In this document: in pieces, positions 22,415 through 35,107 of the stretch
Layout of the letters: every line of letters begins with the position of its first letter
How positions within the stretch are numbered: the first letter of the stretch is position 1
DNA from: Punica granatum
Lineage: Eukaryota > Streptophyta > Magnoliopsida > Myrtales > Lythraceae
DNA length: 64,000 nt
Direction of reading: 5' to 3'
Assembly: GCF_007655135.1 (NCBI RefSeq)
Contig: NC_045129.1
Span: 25,890,274-25,954,273, forward strand
Notes under the pieces: generated by a model
What the model was told of the DNA's origin: nothing
Database searches by the model: none
The model's input: the letters and a program-made list of their open reading frames with translations, nothing else
Made by a program: the position numbers and the translations under genes

Positions 22415-23103
22415 AAAAATTCACTGATCAGAAATAGAATCTCTTGATTTCACCACGAAAACTAATTTTTCTTGTCATGGTTTAAAGGGAAAAAAAAGGC
22501 TTTCAAATTAAATCCAAAGTTGAAAACTTAAGGAATTGTTCCCCCATGTAACTCTTTATTTTCGAGAGAAAACGCAATATCGAGAGGGAGTAATTAAAAA
22601 AGAAACATGATACTTCAAGTCACACACAACTTTTGCTTTTCTCTTTTTAATTATGTACATAGCACATCGTTGAACTATACAAATACGACTTTGGAAAAAG
22701 AAAAGCACTTTGCCAGAACATAAACATATGTGCAACTCTATCCACAAAATCATCAGGAAAAGTGAGTATATATATACACCTACTGTCTCTAAAAGATTCC
22801 ATCTTCCTTTTTTGCAACTCTTCAGATACTTTTTCTATTTTTTTACGTGAACTTAAACGGTGCATTGATGTCTTGATGTTCCCAAACTGTGATGCATCTG
22901 TCATGCTTTCACCCTTTGCTCTTTTTCTCTGAAAATAAAGCGAATTAATTAAAGGAAAAGGCCGAATCCGGAAAGCAAAAGTGGAATCAAACCTAATTGT
23001 GTTGAGAAGTAATTCAAACATGATATATTCATGAAAAAAAAGTAAATAAATAAATCCAAACCTGATATTGCTTTTGCTCCTGGCATTCCCACAGGCTTCA
23101 ATT
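22415..23103 (-). other. Region downstream of the PDLP-like stop codon
   Basis: Probably contains the 3' untranslated region of the PDLP-like gene, possibly spliced further, since a GT donor follows at about 23060. No independent gene is supported. The edge of nest A lies at 22414, so the 3' end of the transcript may run close to it. Confidence 0.4.
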
Positions 23104-26083
23104 TTATTTCCCGCCTAAAACATTCAGAAGCAAGGAATAATGTAAGCATTATATTAGTCAGTTTACGTGATCCAATCTTACATATATATGTGTTTGTGTA
23201 TGTGTCTGAAAATGGTGAATTCATCGTCATCTCCTGCTTAGTAACATCGGTATCCCATGGTTTAGAGTAGGGACTTACTATCCTTATGCTCCTAACATAA
23301 GTAAATACATTTATTGATAACTAGATATAGACCGGCACATAGTGTTTTTAAAGTGAGACCCAAGTAGCAAGTTTATGGGCAAGAAAGTTGAATTCTTTGG
23401 GAGACAAATGTCAAATTTTCGCTAGTCTTGTAAGTAGCTGGATTTATATCCAGCCAAAAGTTTAGTTATTAGGTAGTGAAATTCAACAATTTTAACTTAC
23501 ATCTTTTTAATCATTTGAAATTCTCAACGCTCAATAATAAAATTAATGTCCAAGATAACATTCAAAACAATAATAGCTCCTGACGGGTGCACTAAGGTAG
23601 TTGAGAGGCTCGCGATGGCATTTCACATAGTTCAGAGGACGAAGGTGGCCGAGAAAAGAGACGAACATCTATTAAAGAACTAGAGAACGGAGAAAATATA
23701 CCTTTCGCTTTTTGACACGTTAAGGCTTGGAATAGAGAAAGTAATACGGTGACCACCGCAGCCGCGACAATGAGCACTACTAGAATTATCACTGTCTTCT
23801 GAGTCTCTTCCTCCTTATCAGAACCTACATTCGAAAAAAAGAAAAAGATAAAACAGTAGTTAGATAGAGCCATTTAATAACATGTCATGCTTTCTTAATT
23901 TGATGACATATTTGTAGATCGATCTCTGTGCTTCATGTGTTCAAAACATTTTCATTTTTATGGATAATGGGTTGGAGAGTTTCAAATATGATCTTCAAAA
24001 TAAGTTCTGATTTTTCTTTTGACACAAATAAAATTTTCTCATCGTTATTATTCGTTTTCTCTTTCGGTTCTATTGAGGGGTCTAGCTCTGGACTTAGCCC
24101 GACTTCATCCCCACTCCGGTAGCTGGAGCACTTAACAAATTTTATCATGTCAGTGAATGCAAGATGCTCACTTAGCTTTCTGGAATTGGATGATTACACA
24201 AATTTATTATACACCACGAGAGGTCTCAATAATTGTGTCATTTAATGCCAATCAGATTCCTCAAAAATGATGCTTTTATTCTAACAAGTGCATCCCATCT
24301 GGTCGAGAAACAATTTAAGATGCTAAAGCAAGAACTTTAAATTAAAGTGAATGCCATCTTTAATTCCTTTCTATACCTGTACCCTAGCTAGTAGCTTTTC
24401 TAGTGTTAGTGTGATTGAAATTTTGATCACATTTAGTTCGAATCTATACAGGTGACCTCGGCTTTTCAACTGAATTATGTATGATACAGAAAAAATTCGG
24501 CTATTTCGAACTAAACTTCTGCGGCTTAGTTCTTAGAGGTGCAGCTCTCAGAAACCCGAGAATAGGTAGGCTTTTGGTCGTCCCCTCTCTTTACCTCCTG
24601 AGAGCCTCCTCCTTTCTCCTTGGTAGAGCCCCGCAACGCAAACGGGTCCCGAGAGTGTGCCCTGGAATTACCTCTCCAATGCTTAAGTCAGTTCCTATCT
24701 CTTTTCTCCTCCCCAGCGCCCTCAGATATTCTTTTCCCTCTACAAACTCAGAGCTGACTTAAGCATCGGAAGGGTAATCTTGGAGCACACCCTCAGGACC
24801 CCGTTTGCCTTGCAGGGTTCTACCAAGGAGAAAGGAGGAGGCCCTCAGGAGATGAAGAGGGGGACAACCGTCTTCTCGGTTTTTATGAGGGGTTGTACCT
24901 TTGAGAGAACGCAGGCCCCAAAAGTTCAGTTTGAAATAGTTGGATTTTTTATGCCATCAATGAAGCTACTTCGACTTGGATGTACCTAATTAGCTTGGAA
25001 GCAGCTAATCAGACCATAAACACACACATATCAGAAATACCTTAACAATTCAACTTACACTCGATATATTCTGCACATATCTTAGAATCCATAGTCTCAT
25101 GCTGGGGAGAACAAGCGATGGGAAAACTTAGGACTACCAAAGAAGATATCATAAATTCGGCCATACGTATCCGCATGTTGCCGAGATCACACAAAGCTCG
25201 AAGCACAATTGAAATATGGACTGCAGCGCGGAGTGCCGAAGCCGCTTACCATTTCTGCCTCCTGATGGATCGCCGCCATCCCAAAATCGAGCATAGCACT
25301 TGGCCAAGAACATGTTGCCCCACTTGGCGCCCCCGCACTCTGTTTTCAGCTGTCTGATTGCCTCTGTCATGCAGTCTTGGCACTCACCTTGATTGAGGTC
25401 TTGTACGCACTGTGCCTCTGCCTGGACACTCCCGGAGGCACTGAACCGATAAGGCTTGTAGGTGCCATCGTCGGTGCCTATGTAGCCCAACACTGCATCA
25501 TGCCTCGTCATCAAATCCGTGGCATACCCGACCATTGGTCCACATCTCTTGAACAGCACAGACTTGTCCTCCACTCCTAAGAAGGTTGTGTTGTCATACT
25601 TCATGAGGCAACCTGTCCGATGAAGTTACGGATTAGATAACAGCCCAAAGTGCAGTACCGGATTATATAACCTGACGCCCGTTACCAGGAATTAGGAAGG
25701 GCAAACAGACCTTGAAGCTGCACAGCACCACCAGTTGACTTCACGCAGAAGGTACCGAGTTGGGAGACTGCTTTGGAGACACAGCTGAAGCAGGAGGAAG
25801 GGCTGAGGTCTCCCCGGCACTGGTAGAAGCCGGAGACTGTGTCTTCTGCTGTTGACCCTGTCATGGTGAAGTTGTTGTAGGGGGCAGAGTTTGCGGAGTT
25901 GACGAGAGAGGTGAGGAGGTTGTTGATGCTGCTCTCGTAGGATGACCCGACAGAGTACTTGAACTGGGAGCAGCCAACGTACACCAAGGAGTTTGTGTCG
26001 GACGTTGATGGCGATAGGAGAGCGCAAACCAAGACGGTGATCAAAGGGAAGAGAAGCGAGAGAGAGGGAACCGAGAGAGTCAT
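23104..26083 (-). CDS. Plasmodesmata-located-protein-like DUF26 membrane protein
   Basis: Exons on the minus strand are 26083-25711, 25612-25250, 23824-23702 and 23114-23104. All junctions are GT-AG and the joined frame gives 289 residues. Residues 1-28 are a signal peptide. Two DUF26/Gnk2 domains follow, each with C-X8-C-X2-C (C89/C98/C101 and C193/C202/C205). A single membrane helix lies at about 256-278, with a tail of about 11 residues ending KGGK. Two ectodomain DUF26 repeats, one helix and no kinase define the PDLP family, which acts at plasmodesmata in callose control and cell-to-cell movement. The ATG at 26083 was chosen over one at 26185 because it starts the signal peptide. The 1.4-kb second intron contains a foldback element. 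The last coding exon (11 bases) is the least certain part. Confidence 0.8.
24490..24950. mobile_element. Foldback / MITE-like element in PDLP-like intron 2
   Basis: Two inverted arms of about 200 bases (24490-24690 and about 24750-24950) surround a 60-base spacer. The left arm starts AAAAAATTCGGCTATTTC and the right arm in reverse starts AAAAAATCCAACTATTTC. Both contain GCCTCCTCCTTTCTCCTTGG and end in GATGCTTAAGTCAG or AATGCTTAAGTCAG. No convincing target duplication was found and no transposase is encoded, so the superfamily is open. Confidence 0.7.
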
Positions 26084-26873
26084 GTTTGAGACAAAGATCC
26101 CTTCCTGCAAATTAATGGAATATGGAATCAAAACAGATTCTTTATGTTCATATAGACCGACTGATGAGTGCTCTTGATCATGCACTTTGGTTCCCAGTAG
26201 GTTCCTAATTAACTGTCTGTTGAGTAAGATCCAACCCCACTATGTCTTCTCACTTGTCCGTCGTCCGATTCCACTATCTGGTCGTCCTGCAGATCTACTA
26301 TAATATATAAAATATCAATCTGGATTGGTTCCGAAGATTTTAGGAAAAATCTTAAGTTTAAATATTGTGAATTGAAAAATTTACAATTGAAAGAGTTTTT
26401 AGTGGGCTGACCTGACTCAAACTTGAACTAGTTGAGACCTATGATCTTATGAATATCATATGGTGCATTCTGAAAATTGGGAAGACTGCTACTATGCCGA
26501 TAAGGCCCTATCGAATTGGCTACAGTAGTGTGAGTGTGAGATAACAAGTAAGAACCCTCTAGGGGCATGTACTTTGCAATTTTGCATAGACCCGCAACGT
26601 TTGGCTGCGCTTTTTCACTTTCATCGTACTAGTACATTTTTCCTAGTCAAAGATTTTTTTAAAAAAATAAATATATTGATTTTTTTTTATAAAGCAAGAA
26701 GAATGAAAGGAGATGGAACTGCATCGAGTACTCTCCTTTGCAAATTGCAATACCCTTTTCCCCGTTTTTCTTCCATTTCCATTTTTCGTTTTCAAGATTT
26801 TCTAAATTCTTTTTTTTCGGTGAATTAAACTTCTAACATAGTAGACCCAAGTCTGAGAAGGAAAATGATATAC

Positions 26874-26905
<32 letters not shown>

Positions 26906-27425
26906 AGACTCTACGACAAGATTGTCCTATTTGCTGAGGTTTCCACGTTGACTTCTTAGGCAATCCTCAATTTGTGATTGCCCGTTTCTTGGAGTTCCCC
27001 GCATTAATAAATTCTAGATTTTCCAAATATCTTACAAAAAAAATTCTAATTTTATTCCCTCATTAATGTGTACATAAATTATTGAAATTTTTTTGCTTAA
27101 ATTTATGCATCCAATATAAATTATTAAAGTGTTTTAGAATTTATTTAATTTAATGGCCTGCGCAATACACAGACATAATTGACTAGTCGTTTCAATCGCT
27201 ACATGTCCTAACAACGAAATACAGGAATTCAATCCCAGAGGGCGAGAACAGAGAAAGGTAAAGAAAGGCTATAACCGCAAATCAAAAAGGCGAAGCAAGA
27301 TAATTTTGTGACAAAAATGAAAAATTTTACTAGATTTTTTTATAAAATTTTAAAATTTTTCCTACGTTAAGGAGGTAATCGTTCAACTAAAATGTTGTAG
27401 CATGCAAAATTCTAAAAGAATTCAC
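26084..27425. other. Intergenic region upstream of the PDLP-like gene
   Basis: Should contain the PDLP-like promoter, read on the minus strand. Apart from a (TA)n-(TG)n run near 26872-26905 I see no gene or element here. Confidence 0.45.
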
Positions 27426-28150
27426 CATAAGCACTTAATGGTCAGGATTAAGCTGACGTCGGAACAAAACTAATCTAGCTAATAAGGTAGAGCCACAGAG
27501 GATACCAATAGTTTTACATTAAAAAAAAAGCAACAGAAAATTCTTGAAGGAGGGGTCATCGATTGTGTTTTATAATAACTGAAAAATATGCATTATCCAC
27601 ACATCATCATACACGTAGCTGCCTAATCATCGATATAAGTCTTTGTAAATCTCTCCCGGCGTCCTATTGCATGACTGCGCGAAGATGATAGTATGTTAAT
27701 GCATTATGTTCTCTGTGTTCCTTCTTTATTGGAACATCTGGTGGTACTAATTGAAGATAATGCCTTGAGGCAAGATCATCATAAGCACTTAATGGTCAGG
27801 ATTAAGTCAATGTTGGAACGAAACTAATCTAGCTCATAGGTAGAGCCGCAGAGGATACCAATAGTTTTACATAAAAAAAAAAAAGAAAAGAAAAGAAAGC
27901 AACAGAAAATTCTTGAAGGAGGGGTCATCGATTGTGTTTTCTAATAACTGGGAAAATATGCATTATCCACACATCATCATATACGTAGCTGCCTAATCAT
28001 CGATATAAGTCTTTGTAAATCTCTCCCGGCGTCCAATTGCATGACTGCGCCAAGATGATAGTATGTTAGTGCATTATGTTCTCTGTGTTCCTTCTTTATT
28101 GGAACATCTGGTGTTACTAATTGAGGATAATGTGCCTTAAGGCAAGATCA
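27426..28150. repeat. Tandem duplication, 354-base unit
   Basis: Copy 1 is 27426-27779 and copy 2 is 27780 to about 28150. Both start CATAAGCACTTAATGGTCAG and share GAAGGAGGGGTCATCGATTG and CATGACTGCGC. Differences are scattered substitutions and a length change in an A-rich stretch. No coding region. Confidence 0.85.
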
Positions 28151-28243
28151 ACATTTGTAATGATTCATTTCAACCGCGTTTGGTATATAGTTGATTGATC
28201 AACTTACATGAAATTTTTTAATAATTTATAACTAAGGACATAC

Positions 28244-29150
28244 TGTAGGCACCTAAAATTCAAACAAATTGCAAGATGCCACCTTCATCCTTTTATAAAT
28301 TAATAATTAATCAAAATAATTTATTATTATAAAAGAATTAATTATTTTAATAGTAAGAAATGGAATATTTTCTTAAAATAATAACATAATCTTCTCTAAG
28401 TTCGAATTTATCAAGAATATAAATGTATGAAAATCCTAATCAATCGAATGTGTTAAGAGTCATGTACGCTAGTCCTGATCAATCAAGAGCAATTAAGAGA
28501 TGTTCTTAAGCAAAATTAACAAGTATCATCCTAAAAGCAAAACGGATATTCCTAGTCAAGTAAGAAATTTGGATGGACCAATGAGACGTGGGTGCAAGGA
28601 TTTATGGCTCTCTCCTCTACACTTATAAATAGGAGCTCCATTTGGATAGCGCTGCAGGGAAACTAAAGGAGACGAACTAGTGTTCCACAAATTAAAAGAA
28701 TGCTAGAAGATCAAAGGTCTCAAGATCTCAAGAGCGCTTTGCATTCAAAGAAAAAACGCGAAGAACGGCAGCTGAGTCACCGAGCCCGGCGAGCTTCGTA
28801 ATCGTTCAAATCAAGCACACACGAAAACACCAAATCAAAGACAGCAAATTGAAGACTAATCGCTATATATGTTTCAAGATCAAGTGACCAAAACCCCTCT
28901 TAACGGCATTTAGGAGAAACCAAAAGAATTAGAGGATTTCTTTTATACTTACAATAATCAATTTAGAGATTGTAACTCATCAAACTCAATTAATAAAAAA
29001 TGCATCGCTTAAATTTCTTATCTTCTTTCATATTTGAAAGTTGTATACACATACTAAATGCATAATTTTTATCATTCTTCCGAGCCCCTGAAAGAATGAA
29101 TAATTAACCATAAACACCCAATAGAAGAAGTTCGGCTCTAGATTCTGACA
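28244..29150 (+). repeat. Putative solo LTR with its own TATA box
   Basis: Runs from TGTAGGCACCTAAAATTC to GATTCTGACA, about 907 bases with TG...CA ends. It contains TATAAATAGGAGC near 28625 followed by a leader-like stretch, as in plant gypsy LTRs. No matching second LTR or exact target duplication was found, so the ends are tentative. Confidence 0.45.
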
Positions 29151-30092
29151 TCATGTAAAAGAAAAAGATTATGAAAAAATCATTGTCGGTTGCGTCTACA
29201 CACTTGCCTCTTTTATAGCGGAGCGGTCAATTTAGGTTTTTCTCTTTTATCTTAAACCCACCAGGACATGTTGCTAGTATTGAGATGTCAACCTTCATCA
29301 GTAAATCAGGTTATATATATATATATATATATATATAAGTTAGCACGCAATTACATATACTATACGATATCATGTTGGCACAAATTATTCGAAAAAAATT
29401 CTAAGAGGACATGGGGTCATCGTGACCCTGCATCTTCAGCCATTGAATGGGTGAATGGGACGCGAGTTCCACACATATTCAAGACGGGAACGCTGAGATT
29501 ACGGTGACCCGGTATTATCGTAGAAACGCTCATTATTTAAACATATGGGATTATTAACTAACTATGAGGGTAATGTCTGAGAATTAATAGGTCGACATTG
29601 CAATGATTAGTCTGATCCTTTTCATTATACCTAGTCAGCTGATTTTCTTGGGAAAGGATTCTAGGTCCAGCCAAACATGTAAAATAAAATAAAATAAAAT
29701 ACTAAAGAGGTAAAGTCGCTTCACCGTGCCATCTGGCTGTACAATGAGGCATGGTGGGTATATTCCAATAATTACATATAAAGGTAAGATTTAAAGTGCA
29801 ATCGTTCTAAAAATAGTTTCATTATACAAGTAAATCACTCAAAATTATAGTAAATAGTTTAACTTTAAGTAAATTACAAGTCGTTCCAGTAAATAAAATG
29901 CAGTCAAAATTGTTCGATAAGTTGAAGTGTTGAAAAATTAGCATTTTCGATGTAGTACTTACATGTCATCCCACTATTTTCTTTCTTTTCACTTTTGACC
30001 CAACTTTTAATATAATATTATTTTTTATCATTTTTGAAAATATGAAAAATCGAATTTTTTTTTAAAAAAAGAGCAAATAACGATCTATAGGG
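29151..30092. other. Intergenic AT-rich region
   Basis: Contains a (TA)n microsatellite at about 29311-29338 and a short AAAAT repeat near 29680. No gene is supported. Confidence 0.5.
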
Positions 30093-30396
30093 GAAGTGGG
30101 TGGTGGTGGCTGTCAATTCCGGCCACCACCGCCATAATCGAGGTCACCGACAACGTTAAGGGTCGCCAGCGACCTCGCCTAGGCGGTGGTGGCTGGGATT
30201 GGGTCCACCACCGCTCGGGTATCAGGGTTCGACCCTCGTCTCCCTCTTCGATTCGAGGGGAGTCGAACTTTAATACTCGACTATGGTGGCACCGTTCCCA
30301 GCCACCATCGCCTAGGCATGGTCGTCCACAACCCTTGACATCACCGGTTACTTCAATTATGGCGGTGGTGGCCGGAATCAATGGCCACCACTGCCC
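30093..30396. repeat. GC-rich imperfect palindrome
   Basis: The left arm has CCGGCCACCACCGCCATAAT and GCCTAGGCGGTGGTGGCTGG; the right arm has their reverse complements with a few changes, around a centre near 30245. The hairpin stands out against the AT-rich surroundings. It may be the core of a foldback transposon whose outer ends I cannot define. Confidence 0.6.
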
Positions 30397-31149
30397 TTCT
30401 TCGTCACTCTTGGCCCTCCCCGCTCTCTTCTCTCTCTCCCTTTCTCACTCTAAAAGTCGGATGGACTAATTTAAACTTTGTAAACATTTAGGGGTATCGG
30501 TGCAAAAACCGATGAAAAGTCCTCCAACTGAGCAAATAAGCTAAAATTTACCAAGTGAATAAGTAAATTTTCATTTACTTACTCATTTAGCACATTTTTT
30601 ACTTATTCATTAAGTCAAGTCACTTACATTTTGTTTTTATTAAACAAATTCATCCTCACTTACGCACTTTTTTAAGTGATCTTTCTGTAATTTTTTGAAT
30701 TTCTTTTTCATTTCCCTAAATTTTTCAAAGTATTTATTTTTATTTCTTACCCGACTTTTTGTTGAAATTTTATAAATTTTTCTGATTTTTCTATTTCTTT
30801 ATATTAATTTTTCCATTTTTCTAAATTTTTAAAATTTTTATGCATTTTATATTATTTTATTTGTAATTTTTAATGGACGTACACGTATTTGCATTCCGTT
30901 TACTAGGCTAGCGAAAATGAACGAAAAAACTGAAAAATCACAGATTTGTGAAGGAAAGTAAAGTTGAAGTGTAGTTCATGAAACTTTCCCTCATATATAT
31001 ACACGGTAATTCGTAATTTTTGGGCAATTTTCCTAAGAAATATATTTTGCTTTTTGGTTCGGTTTGGTTTCACGAATTTGGACCGAATCGAAACTTTTCG
31101 AAAAAGAAATTTCTCAATATCCAAGCAACTAAGGATCCAATTCATTTTC
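30397..31149. other. AT-rich intergenic region left of nest B
   Basis: T-rich low-complexity DNA up to the left flank ATCCTCAC of the hAT-like element. No gene is supported. Confidence 0.5.
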
Positions 31150-31343
31150 ATCCTCACTAGGGTGTAAATGAGCCAAGCCGAGCTCGAATATACAAGGTTC
31201 AAGCTTGGGCTCATCAGACTTTTCTTAGACTCAAGCTTGGACTTGAGCTCGATCGAGCCTTAAAGTCTAAGCTTGAGCTCAGCTCGTCATACAAATCGAG
31301 GGCTTGGGCTCGACTCGTGTGAGACTTGGCCAATGGGCCAAGG

Positions 31344-33175
31344 CAAGGTTGTCAGAATCGCGATTCTACCTAGAATCGGTCGAGGGTCGTAGAATCGTGA
31401 ATCGCGATTCGAATCGCGAATCGTAAGATTCTACCTATAATTAAAAAAAACATATATATATATATATGTAACATACTTTCATGAGCAAAAAAATCAATTC
31501 TTGTTCATTCAAATAAAGACCACAAATCAACAAATCAACAATAAATCATAAAAACACAAAATATCATTAAAAATTACCGAAATTTAAGGTCCAAAATTCA
31601 AATCATAACTCAAATTCCCGAAATAAAAAGTTCATAACATATGTCATAGCTCATAACATAAAATAAACAACCATATCAAATCTCATCCAAATTTTCATCA
31701 TCACCTACATCATCATCATACAAGGTACCTGGGAAGCAGCTCTTTAGCTATATAAGCAACTCCTATTTTCTTGTAAGGAGAATCAATTAAGACAGTGGCC
31801 TGAGAGAATGCAAAAACTTTGGATCAATAACAGTGGCCAAACTCATCATTCACAACAAGGATATATAAACCCTTTAAAAATATACTAAACAGAGAGAGGG
31901 TGCTATCAACAAGATTTTATGCATCTCATAGCAGAACAATACACAATAATATAGTTCTGGACAGGATAAACCACATTCCATCTGACGGAAAGCATCAGAA
32001 CTTTCAAAACAATCAAAACAAACGAGAACATGAACTCCCAGAAACTTTGATTCAAGGAACTTCTGAATGAAAACAGTACTACCCATCACTGCCGTTTCAA
32101 ATCTGAGATTGTTCACACTCACAGGCTCCATCCACAACATAGAAATGCAGCATTTTCATACTATAGCTAATTAGCTAAAGTTTCTAGAGTGGGGGTCCTT
32201 CCACAGTACAAGCAATTACTGAAGCATTGATGTGGGTGGTAGCATATGAAAGCTACGATTGACCCAAACTAAAGGTAAAGGAATAGAAGCTGAATGGAAC
32301 TTAAATTGTTATATGACAACAGCATGCCTAACTCTGGCTTGAGAAAGAATCAAGAAAACAGCAAGCAAGCGAAAGACGAACATCACAAGGTTTATATAAT
32401 ACAAACAGAGAAACGCACCCGAGGCTTGGGATTTGACTGATCTAGACTTGGCAGAGGACCTAAAGAGACTGTCGATGCCGCTTCTAGCACGTGCAAGCTC
32501 TGGCCCCATTGAGCCCGAAATGAGACGCAATCCCCTGCAGCTGACCTTATCAATATGCCTAGTACTCCTCAACTCTGGACATCCTCTCCATCCAAAACTA
32601 GACAAGCCTGTTGACCTCTGAAGCCCATACCCATACCCTATACTTCCTTTCACAGTACAAGGTGCGGTCGCTTGCATCTTCAGCTGAAACATCAACACGG
32701 ACGAATGATGAGTGCACAAATCGGTAACCGCAACTCTGCCAACCGGAGGAGGTGGATGGAAGCTCCGAAGGTGGACAAGCTAGCTTGTCGGAGACTCGGA
32801 AGAAGCAAGTGGTGGACCGTCAGTCGAATCTCGTAGAAGCAATGGAAGATTTCGTCGAAGATTTCGTAGAAGCAATCGAACTGGAATGAGGGAGAAATTA
32901 GGGTTCATCCGACGGGGAAGAAGAAAGAAAGGGCGGGCGGAAGGGAGAGGATTTCGGGTCTGGGCTTCGGCCCGCTTCCTGGCCCGGGCTTGGGCCGAAT
33001 TGGGCCTGAACGTGGAATCACAGAATCGGCCCGATTCTGCGATTCCCCGACTTAGAGCGCGATTCCAGCGCGATTTTACAATTCCGACTCACCCCGTAGA
33101 ATCTGAATCGGCGACCTCCCTTGAATCGTAGAATCGTACGATTTTACGATTCGAATCGCGATTCTGACAACCATA
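31344..33175. mobile_element. Inner hAT-like element, candidate gene carrier
   Basis: Inverted ends share GGTTGTCAGAATCGCGATTC on both sides, with many GAATCG/CGATTC subterminal repeats, typical of hAT elements. Flanks GGCCAAGG (31336-31343) and GGCCAAGC (33176-33183) agree at 7 of 8 positions. No transposase domain is seen. The centre (about 31700-32880) is not repetitive and contains exon-like sequence on the minus strand. Confidence 0.7.
32430..32680 (-). pseudogene. Possible captured 5' exon inside the hAT-like element
   Basis: On the minus strand an ATG at 32680-32678 opens a frame rich in Ser, Arg and Gly with few acidic residues, as in chloroplast transit peptides (it contains SRSVKSQASG). 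The frame is followed near 32421 by G-GTGCGTTTC, a plausible splice donor, and by intron-like T-rich sequence. The parent gene was not recognised. It would be a gene fragment picked up by the transposon; it is unlikely to be functional. Confidence 0.4.
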
Positions 33176-33374
33176 GGCCAAGCTAAGTAGAAAAGTCGGG
33201 CTTGGGCTCGGGTTCAGGCTTAGCTCGGGCTTAGGCTTGAGTTCGGGCTCATTTAGGCTCGGAAAAAAAAGACTATAAACTAAATTATGAAACAAAATAC
33301 CAATTATAACTTGATAGTACTCAAATTCGAATCACATTAATTAAAATACTATGTTTGATGATAATAATAATAAT

Positions 33375-35036
33375 TGCTAGTTTCACGGGGTCTACGGAAA
33401 GATAGAAGAATGACAAATTCAAATTTTTCTACTCGTGAAACTAGATCCCAAGACCTAGTAGAAGAATAGGAGAAGATAAAGTGTATATGAAATCTTTTAA
33501 ATTATCGACTAAGCGCCCCAAGCGTGACGCTTCTATCGGTATTTACACCGACTTCGTCGACAAGTCTTTGAGATCAGCAGTGCTAGCGGCCAACTCTCGA
33601 AGGAAAAACCAGCGCAACAGCTGGTTAATATTAGACTAATTGGACCTAACAAGTTGAACAATTCAGCTCGAACTCTTCAGAGCACACATGCACACACGTA
33701 CATACACATATATGCATTTAAACACACGCACACATATATATTGACCCCGAAAAACATCAAGCCTTCCCCATTTCTGATGGCATATATATGGATTTGGGAA
33801 TGCCTTGAGTTTGCATGACTTTCATGCAAAAGGGCTACATGGAATGCACTTGGCTTCCATGCAAAATTGTCACCTGTGTCTTGGCATGTATGTGCCACGT
33901 GGCTCCCAATTCAGGTCCCGTGCGTCTCTATTTCGTATATATATCAGGTCCATTAAATCTAATAAATTTTGAATTTTAATTAATTGACAAATTTAATCTC
34001 ATTAATTATTCGATTAATCGATCGCACCTTAAATCGTTTAATCTCTATTAGACAGTTTCAGTTTTTCAAAACCATCCCATCGATTTGGTCGTAGTGTATG
34101 ACCCTATAGATTCCCGATTACGTTAACAGTAATATCGAAATCTCTATTTCAATATTATAAATAGTGAGCGGCATCTAACAATGCATCACTACTATTCAAG
34201 TAATCAAAAAGTTAATTTCTCGACGAACCTTGTGACCTATGTTACCGTGCAGTATAATCCATTTATACTCTATATCTTTATTGAGCCCAAGGCAAGGTCG
34301 CTGTCATCCTTGTATGGCTCAATATCTTTTTCTTGGTTTACTAGGTAAGTCTATCGGAACAAATGAGCTCGATATTCCTTTATCGACTCATTAGGTATGT
34401 ATACACTTTTAGACTCTCCCACCAAACGGCCGTGAAATATCGCTCCCATTACGTAGGAAGGACAAATCCTATCTTGGTCACTCATATTCCTCTCTATACT
34501 TTGTGGTATACCCAATAACTATTTTTATAACCATTATGTTACGGTAGCGTTTGACTATATCAAAGTATACGACATTACATGTAAAAAACCATGGTGACCT
34601 CAAATCAAAGGACCACTGCACCATAGTCATTATGAGAACTGCTAATGACAGCCACGTATCGACCCATGTAGCATTTTCATGTCAAGTCAATCCAGTACAC
34701 ATTACTCCTAATATGTACCTGTGGTGTGACTCGATGTCTCCACATCTATGACCTGTGAGACTTGGTCATCAACTAGTTTAACCGAATTATCGTCGCCTTG
34801 ATTAACGATAATACTTTGACTAGGAACATTCAGGAATAGTGTTCAGTAATTATAGGATCTCACAATCAAGTAACACTCGGTGCCTATCAAACCTACTATT
34901 CCAAGGACGTTATTGTATAAAATTAATATTTAGCGCAACCCACACAATAACAAAATGTCTCGTATTATAATGAAATACTTGTCACAATACAGAACTGATG
35001 ACAAATTGCCTCTATGGCATACACAAATTCCTAACA
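33375..35036 (-). repeat. 3' LTR of the second copia element
   Basis: Starts TGCTAGTTTCACGGGGTC and ends AATTCCTAACA. It aligns with 53081-54745 throughout, including a CA-rich stretch near 33685-33740. Confidence 0.9.
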
Positions 35037-35047
35037 ATCTCCCACTT
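35037..35047 (-). other. Polypurine tract of the second copia element
   Basis: Minus strand AAGTGGGAGAT directly before the 3' LTR, the plus-strand primer of reverse transcription. Confidence 0.8.
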
Positions 35048-35107
35048 GCACTAGAGCCAATCTAACATCTCCCTAATGCCTAAGGATCTAGTATGAGCCT
35101 CGTGCTT

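Noticed and set aside
25692..26027. Second minus-strand frame over PDLP exon 1
   Set aside because: It is an out-of-frame shadow of the DUF26 exon, rich in Arg/Pro/Gln without cysteine spacing.
28244..29150. Possible host gene start with TATA box near 28625
   Set aside because: No coding frame follows; TG...CA borders and leader composition fit an LTR better.
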